DNA of 64,000 bases, from the NCBI GenBank assembly GCA_037783545.1, contig JBBELK010000096.1, positions 1,302,001 through 1,366,000 on the forward strand, given 5' to 3'. Position numbers and translations under genes: made by a program. Source of the stretch: Henricia sp. BOLD:AAB3569. Taxonomy: Eukaryota; Echinodermata; Asteroidea; Spinulosida; Echinasteridae. Below are positions 57,563-64,000 of the stretch, piece after piece (within the stretch, counting starts at the first letter, position 1; every line of letters starts with the position of its first letter). A model generated the notes under the pieces. It was not told the origin of the DNA, did no database searches, and saw nothing but the letters and a program-made list of their open reading frames with translations.

Positions 57563-57619
57563 CCCCCCCCCCCCCCCCCTCCCCCCCCCCCTCCCCCCCC
57601 TCCCCCCCCCACCCCCCTC
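57563..57619. repeat. Poly-C tract (G-run on the minus strand)
   Basis: Over 50 bases of almost pure C with single T or A interruptions; the minus strand has several G-runs able to form quadruplexes. Confidence 0.9.
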
Positions 57620-58649
57620 TCCCGGGCTGTCCCCAAATTGTTCATGCCCCAGGGTGGGGTTTTGTCGCATTGAAATATAAATGTCTATGCATCCGATAGC
57701 AAGATGTACATTTTTGCACCCGACGGTGGGGGTTTTTGTCACCTAAATTTTGGCCCAAGGTTAGGGAGTTTGTCTCGCAAGAAAAGTGACAATCCCCGCC
57801 TCTTATGTGGGGCAGTCCGGGGGTGAGGGGCGGGGAAAACAATTGATAGGTTCATTATTGTGGTATTGGTGACCAGACAAATGTCTTGTCGAAGCTGAAT
57901 CCAACCAAATGTTTGTATTTGTTTTAATGAGAAGTGTATCCGAGAAACAAACAGCAAACAAACCAAAAACATAAAAAACGTTGCAAGCAAAGACATAATT
58001 TTCGACCACTTTGTTTTAGGACGAAATGGATAAAAAGGTAGGATTGGCATGTTCCCGATTTATCTTTAAAATATTTGTTTTGTACTAAAACAACGTCTCT
58101 ATTCTAAGAAATGTTCTCACCTGTTAATTATAAATTCCCCATCCCCCATCCTTCTCTTATTACCACTTTCAAATTATATGCCGTTGTCTCATATTACCTG
58201 CAGCAAAAGAGATTTTAACACTTCTAGTAATGTGTATGTTGCACACTTCAAGTTCAATATATTCATATTCCACTGTATTTGTTTTGATATGATAATATTA
58301 TTTTCTTTTCATGCACTGGTTAATTTTCATTATGGAAATACCTGCTTTGTAGTAAACTCCTCAAAAAAAGTTCGGAAAGTCAAGTTTTACTGACGATTTT
58401 TCTCTTGTTACTAAATCCTTTCCCTTGAATTTGGTATCATTGGAAAGCCCTGTCATTCCTCTTTACAGTGATGTGTCATTTGTTATGATTAATCAATTGG
58501 GGGATGTGCAGTATAGCGGAATACAGGAGTGGACGGAAAGTGAAATGTCACAAAATTCACTGCTATTGTCATGCAGTGCATTCCCCTTTTGCTTGGAGGA
58601 TTGGAATGTGTCAATGCACTTTTTGACAATAGCAATGCATTTTTGGGCC
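57620..58649. other. No gene seen
   Basis: Unrecognised sequence without a convincing coding frame. Confidence 0.3.
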
Positions 58650-59520
58650 ACAAATACCCCTTTAACCTAAAATACAACTTCATAGCTGTAATTTTTGGAG
58701 TCAGCACCCCAAAATTAGATTAAATCAACATGTTACAACCTTCTACTAAAAAATTCCTCTTTCTGCCACCTTTTTGAAATGTCGCCTGTACTAAAAACAC
58801 TTAATTGTTTTTCTCCCAATTGTTTGACTTTTTTGCCGAAATTGCCCCTTAACATACAGCTTCGTAACAGTAATCTTTGGATTCACCACCCCAAATTAAG
58901 TAAGAGTGGCATGTTACCATGTTCTATTTGAGGAAAAGGGTTTTTCTGTACAAAAAAGCCTTGTTTTGCAACAAATTTTTATACTTTTTTGCCAAAAAAA
59001 TACCCTTTTAACGTAAAATACAGCTTCTTAACCATCATTTTTGGATTCACCACCGCAAAATTAGGTCAAATCAACATGTTACAACATTCTACTAAAAAAT
59101 TCCCCTTTCTGCCACCTTTTTGAAATGTCGCCTATTCTACTTAGCCTTCCACCAACATTTGAAAAAATGGGGAAATGTCTGGCAACACTGCGAAAAATAA
59201 AATAGTTTCCCCCAGCTATTCTTTTAATATTCCACAAGACCAATGTCTCATCTCAAAAATATGTGGCCGATATTCAAATTGGAGCACTACCATATGGGTT
59301 ATGAGCTGTCAAAAAATGGTATATTTTCATACTTTGAAAAAGTAAAAAAACACCCCTATTTGAAATAAATGGTATAACCCACCCAAATACCTGGTGACTA
59401 TTTTTATACCTAAAGTGCAGTCTCCAAGGACCCACCTATCAATAACTTTTAAAGAAAATAATTTTCTATGTCTTGTTTAATGGTGCCGCAGTTTTGAAAA
59501 TATGCAAATTTCACTCTTAA
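58650..59520. repeat. Repeat R3, inverted copy
   Basis: Reverse complement of 53,690-54,350: matching AACATGTTACAAC.TTCTACT, CATTTGAAAAAATGGGGAAATG and CTACCATATGGGTTATGAGCTG. Together with 53690-54720 it forms inverted arms about 4-5 kb apart. Confidence 0.7.
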
Positions 59521-60542
59521 AAAAGTGAGAAAATGGCAAAAATCTAAATTTGGCTGTTGCCATAGCAACAAAGGTATTTTTTTCAAAACTTTTACCACAT
59601 TTGTTAGTTTGGGGCAAAGGTCCATCAAATATAAAAGTATAAAGGAAATCCATTTTTTGGCCATGGCCAACATTTTCAAAAAATTCTTGACATTTACAGT
59701 CCCTTACTCTTAAATGCAAACGAACTCCCTAAACCACTTTTCTTGTGTCCTTTCAATTTTTTGGGTTTAGCCAGTCTTAAACATACGTTTAAAACCGGCT
59801 AGGGGCCCGAGCAGCCGGTCTTTATCGTCCGCTTAAGACTGGCCACGTACCGTATGCATAAATTGTCTAAGGTATTTATGAATTTACGGTAAATTTAACT
59901 GCACATGGAAAAGGATTTGCATTAAAAACTTTTAAAAGACTCCCACAACAGGAATCTTTGTACAATTTTTATTTCCCTCAAATTTAAAATGTATTAATAA
60001 TTTTATGCATGTAGGCCTAATTATGATTAATGTTTGCAATACCTTTTAAAATGTTTTTGGAGTGATTCAGTGTGTGTATGTATGTATATTTGTTATTTGC
60101 TCATCTGCTTGCAGAACAATAGACATAAACATATCTACATGTAGTAGTATCCACTACCACAAACTGTGAAGTCTTAGAATGTGAACAGCAATACAAAAAA
60201 ATACAAACACAAATTGTATGTATTGTCGTGAAATTATATTATTCCCATGGCTACCACCTCCCCCTAAACAAAAATTAACACCCTGGTGCATCCTGTGGGT
60301 CAGACCCAAAATGTCTACCGTATATACGCTAGTATCGGCTGTGTTCTTGAATAACAGCACCGTAACTCGTTCAGTCAAGTTTTGTGCATGTGCTAGTGTA
60401 TAGCGCACTTTGTGTTCGAACATAACACTGGTGATCATGAAGAAAAACAGCCAGAAGTGTTGAAAAGAAAGAAAAAAATGTGTTTGATGAAGACTAACTA
60501 ATCATTGTTCGGTAATGAAGCTTAACGTACCCACCGCCCATC
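59521..60542. other. No gene seen; one X-box-like site
   Basis: GTTGCCATAGCAAC at 59556-59569 is an X-box-like word with one change from the palindrome. An inverted pair CCAGTCTTAA.C and TTAAGACTGG lies near 59,772-59,832. Nothing else supported. Confidence 0.3.
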
Positions 60543-60977
60543 GCTCGTACCCACCGCCCTTACAGGGCGCTGGGACGGGCTGATCTATTTGCCCCTTTGG
60601 CCAAAGTTTATTCAACACCTATTTTCTTGTACATGTAAACGGATGTAAAAACATTTTTTTTCCAGCAGGCAAGACAAGTTTTGCACACAGTACACTCAGA
60701 AATTGATTTAGCTTGCGTCGGGGAAAATGAATGTTAATTAAGGTTTGTTTTGCCCTTACCCGACGTAATTATTACCACTGTATACTCAGTACACTCATTT
60801 CATTCGTAAATTTGATTTTTGCACTGGATATGCGTTAACATACTCATCTGGCAGTAAGCAACCCACAATGCTCCGCACATATGTATATACGACCTTTGCG
60901 TCACGTGTTTCCTTCACAGAAATCTGTGAAGGCACATCAGCCAGTCCCAGTGCCCTATGAGGGCGGTGGGTACGAGC
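60543..60977. mobile_element. MITE with GCTCGTACCCACCGCCC ends
   Basis: 435 bp, with inverted ends GCTCGTACCCACCGCCCT and its inverse. It contains a nested insert of about 87 bases (60,700-60,786, CTTGCGTCGGGG...CCCGACGTAATTATTA). The surrounding sequence (GTTTTGCACACAGTACACTCA) occurs without the insert at about 25,118-25,142. Confidence 0.65.
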
Positions 60978-61280
60978 AAAAACAAAGATCAAACGAAGAT
61001 CAAACGAAGAACAGTACCGTTAAAAGCAGAGGCTAGTCAATGCGCGCGCGCCAAATTCGTGCCACGCAATACGCAGCTCCATAGCAAAGGCATGGAGCTG
61101 CATTCACATAACAGATTTGCTTCTTCAAATTAAGCGATCTCTTCGAGGAATGAAGCTATTATGTTTCATCAAGCAAAGAGATTCTTGAATAAAGAAGCTT
61201 GCCTTCACAACAGAAAATTTCTTCGTTGAATTATCATTGAACCTTTGTCGAATGAACAGAAGCAATTTCTCTAATGTGAA

Positions 61281-62280
61281 CACTGTAAAAGCCAGCTGTT
61301 TTCACCCCAGTCTCAGTAAAACTTTTTCCCAAGTCAAAAAATAAAATTTAACCACAAAATTGTTCACCACCGTCTCACTAAAACTTCCAAGATATACAAT
61401 ACTACCTGGAGTAAAACTCACGAAAGGTAAAATGCTATCTCAGCTCACCGTGCTCGAAGTTACAGCCCCTTTCATCAGATGCCAGTATCTTTTTCCGATT
61501 TCTCCGCTTTTCGTTTCACGGCTTTTGTCAGACTTTGATTGACAACTGGAAATATCGTGAGAGAGCCGTCAATACACTTCTTCAAACATTAGTAAAAAAA
61601 TAAATGGAAACATAGATGTATTTCAGGCCACTGGTTGCAAACAGCTGTTGCTTAATACACTGTGTCACTGGGCCGGAAGTAGGATGATTAATAGCTTCTA
61701 TTACGCAGGGTACACAAATGAATGGGGCTTGGCTTGAGGTCCAGATTTTCCAGGTCGGCCTATAAAACTGGTGAGTGAACTTAATAATAAAGGTGAATAT
61801 ACAAGCTCCAACGGGGGGAGTTTGATTAAGGATTACATGGAGTTTGAGTAAAATTGGCTTAAAGGTGTTTTAGTAAATAATTACAAATATTTACCGTCCA
61901 AAATTACCCCATCTTCCGAAAGCACCCCATGGAGAGTTAAGTTGTTCAGTGAATATTGGTCCTGTTCAGTAAAAATGCCACTAGAATGGACATTTTAACC
62001 TACAGTAGGCTACTCACAATAAGTAAGGGATATTGTGGGGTTTACGCAGATATTTTATTGAGGGTATGAATTCTGCTTGAATAATTTTGTATATGATTAG
62101 ACAATTGTATCTGTATTCAAAAATTGATTTAGACTTGCGTCGGGGAAATCGAATGTTAAGTAAGGTTTTTTTGTTGTTGCCCTGACCCGACGTAATTATT
62201 AACACTGTATACTCGGTGCTTTCTCGAGACACTATGAAAAACTTCATAGCGTGTTCGGGTGGGTCTCATAAGCAGACACA
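61281..62280. repeat. Mixed repeats; possible partial CACTG-type element
   Basis: CACTGTAAAAGCC at 61281 is followed by scattered AGTAAAA words, but no matching right end was found. 61605-61770 matches 24300-24540 in reverse complement. 62,122-62,213 repeats the 60,700-60,786 insert. Confidence 0.4.
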
Positions 62281-62631
62281 CGCTTATAACGTAACCACTG
62301 CATGGCTGATCGTCGGTTTTAAAACCAAGTGACTGTCACTGACAAACATGGTTCTGGTTCTGACAGCAAGAACACGACCCTGTTCCACCTGCCTTAGAAG
62401 GTGTCCAAAAGGTAATGAGCTCGGTGCAAGGATCTGGCCATTATCGAGTGTGGTGCACCCTGGATGGTCGGGCATCGGGCATCAACGAATGAAATATAGC
62501 TCTAAACGGGCAGTGTTCTACCATCTGAGCCAATCAGAACAGCCAAATGTTTATGTTGTCCCGAAATTCCAACTATCCTTTACTCGGTAATGAATACTAT
62601 GGCACTATTATTATTATTTTTTTTGTTAAAG

Positions 62632-62768
62632 CTTTGGTACGACGCTCGATGTTTTCTGGAGAAGAACCGAGACACTTTTAGCGCCAATCTGACCAACAGC
62701 ATGCTGCACAGCCAAAACGGCCTCCTCAGATATCTCATCAGTGCTACTGAGGATGAACTGTTAGAAAC
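62632..62768 (+). CDS. Myosin exon: FLEKNRDTF segment
   Basis: 137 bases, phase 0 in and phase 2 out, acceptor TTGTTAAAG and donor GTGAGT. It encodes WYDARCFLEKNRDTFSANL and a helical stretch equivalent to the region before loop 2. Confidence 0.85.
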
Positions 62769-63879
62769 GTGAGTTCCATTACCAACGAACTTCCTTTAAA
62801 GTCACAAAACAGAATCCGAAATCACCTGACTAAAAGCAATTTTTGACTGCAAGAATCAGCGAAACTGCAATTAAAATATACACTTAAAAAAGAAAGAAAA
62901 GGAAGATGTACTCTGACCAAAAGACCGAGGAGGCTGAGAGATATACATGTAGCGTATACTGTTATTGGTAGGACCACCTCTTGTGGCAAGGCTGACTGCA
63001 ACAGCTTCTGTATATATATAAGCCGCTGAGGTAGGATGCGCCACTCTGTCTGAAGTGACTCCCTATAGTTGTTTGAGAGACCTTAGCAGATTCAATCAGG
63101 TTGATAATCCAACAAAATCGGTTTTCTGCGAGTATACTGCAGGATTTTCACAGAAACAGAAAATAACTGGAGATTTTCATTCAAACAGGCTCTCATAGAC
63201 CTATAGAGGAAATCACTGAAGCGGAACAGCCTTGATAGCGATTCCAAAGTGTTTGGTCGATCGGTGCCTTGATATCCACAAGTTCGCTGTATCAACAAAC
63301 GTTTCTTTCATCGTTTTCTAGCACTCAGTCGGGTCCGTACGCCGTGCCGCAAAGCCAAAAAGACATTCTCCTCTGCAAACCGCCGCCAAAGATTATCCAC
63401 GACGGGACGGTCAGTCTGTCTCGCGCCGCAACCAAGAAACTCAAGAAACAGTAAGTGAATGTCTCGTTAACCAGACTAATGTTTACCAATATTTCAGACG
63501 AACTTTTTGTGATAGATTCCGCAGCAGTTAGCAACGTATAGACGTTTTATTTGGTGTATTTTAAAAAAAATTTAATTTCATTGATTTTGCAGGATGAAAG
63601 ACGGCAAGTTGCAACAGAGTGACAAAGGAAAACGACGCGCAACAATGCCGTCCATCGGCTCGCACTTTGAGGTAACATATCACTTTCTTTTTCAATTTAA
63701 ATAAAACAAAAAAATTAACATTGACTCCCGACAATTAAAGAGAAGAATGTGTGAACGTAAAGTGTCTCGTGGTTTCATGGCAGAGTTCACTAACGGGCCT
63801 AATGACGAAACTCCTGGGTGCAGAGCCTCAGTTAATCCGTTGCCTCAAACCCAATAGTCAGAGCCGCAACAACAGGCTG
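62632..63879 (+). CDS. Unconventional myosin heavy chain, motor-domain part (four exons, continues right)
   Basis: An actin-based motor. Exons 62632-62768, 63322-63450, 63593-63671 and 63784-63879 have matching phases (0/2, 2/2, 2/0, 0/0) and GT-AG borders. The first encodes WYDARCFLEKNRDTF, the conserved segment after the HYAG motif. The middle two are a basic loop-2-like insert (KPPPKII...KKLKKQ, KGKRRATMPSIGSHF). The last has SSLTGLMTKLL and LIRCLKPN, the actin-binding and converter-side signature (usual form F(V/I)RC(I/L)KPN). The class cannot be fixed; a class III-like or related myosin is possible. Exons before 62632, including the P-loop and HYAG, were not found in the window. Confidence 0.85.
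63322..63450 (+). CDS. Myosin exon: loop 2 region, first part
   Basis: 129 bases, phase 2 on both sides, acceptor GTTTTCTAG and donor GTAAGT. Basic and low-complexity (KPPPKII, ATKKLKKQ). Confidence 0.75.
63593..63671 (+). CDS. Myosin exon: loop 2 region, second part
   Basis: 79 bases, phase 2 in and phase 0 out, acceptor GATTTTGCAG and donor GTAACA. It encodes KGKRRATMPSIGSHFE; F just before SSL matches the myosin pattern F..SL..LM. Confidence 0.8.
63784..63879 (+). CDS. Myosin exon: SSLTGLM...LIRCLKPN
   Basis: 96 bases, phase 0 on both sides, acceptor CATGGCAG and donor GTTAGC. It contains the near-universal myosin RC.KPN motif. GTTAGC is a weaker donor than the others. Confidence 0.85.
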
Positions 63880-64000
63880 GTTAGCAATGACTATCAGTTA
63901 TTTCACATGTTTCATGAAATGTCTTGTGTGTTGCGATGGACAGTAGGCCTACCACAAATTCCGTTTTATGTGACCCGCGCGTAAAATTGTATTTTTGCAT

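Noticed and set aside
57539..57673. Proline-rich frames over the poly-C tract
   Set aside because: Produced by the homopolymer; no coding support.
62348..62590. Possible preceding myosin exon ending in VVPKFQLSFTR
   Set aside because: A faint likeness to the region before HYAG, but the HYAG motif is missing, splice phases do not fit the exon at 62632 and the intron would be under 50 bases.
1..64000. tRNA or rRNA genes
   Set aside because: None recognised by eye on either strand; a dedicated scan would be needed to be certain.

Overview
The window looks like genomic DNA of a marine invertebrate. I would guess an echinoderm, hemichordate or similar deuterostome, from a GABA-B-type receptor gene with many short exons, CR1/L2-group LINEs (one with a 2A-like motif), a BEL/Pao element, many hairpin-like MITEs and typical words such as tacatgta and taggccta. 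The species cannot be fixed from sequence alone.

Region 1 (1 to about 14,130) is most of an integrated Polinton/Maverick-class (adintovirus-like) element whose left end lies outside the window. It encodes a protein-primed family B DNA polymerase, a retroviral-type (rve) integrase, a double-jelly-roll-type major capsid protein, an A32/FtsK-like packaging ATPase, and a set of small, mostly membrane-anchored proteins of unknown role. Most reading frames are open. The clear break is an in-frame TGA at 4862-4864 that splits what looks like one long coiled-coil/Pro-Lys repeat gene. No capsid protease is seen in the visible part.

Region 2 (about 14,130 to 53,081) is the 3' two thirds of a class C GPCR gene on the + strand, resembling GABBR2. 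Fifteen exons with consistent GT-AG boundaries and phases can be read from 15,974 to the TAG at 53,079-53,081. They cover the end of the Venus-flytrap domain, seven transmembrane helices and a C-terminal coiled coil. Its introns are loaded with mobile DNA. Intron 16,076-24,124 holds a broken CR1/L2-like LINE that splits an older repeat and abuts a frameshifted second copy of a receptor exon. Intron 27,554-43,498 holds a BEL/Pao LTR retrotransposon (28,103 to about 43,031), itself interrupted by another LINE. The LINE/BEL junction was later duplicated in tandem (about 2.4 kb, nearly identical) and a 280-bp piece triplicated.

Region 3 (53,082-62,631) is intergenic or intronic. It contains a pair of inverted 0.9-kb repeats with internal tandem units, short MITEs, a long poly-C tract and two CTCF-like motifs. 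Region 4 (62,632-63,879) holds four exons of an unconventional myosin motor domain on the + strand, continuing past the right edge.

A recurring theme is short elements with CACTG...CAGTG ends, usually flanked by a TA duplication, whose interiors are made largely of one short word in both orientations (TTTACGG, GCAAACA, CTGT, GTGTTAA). One has an empty-site counterpart inside the same window.
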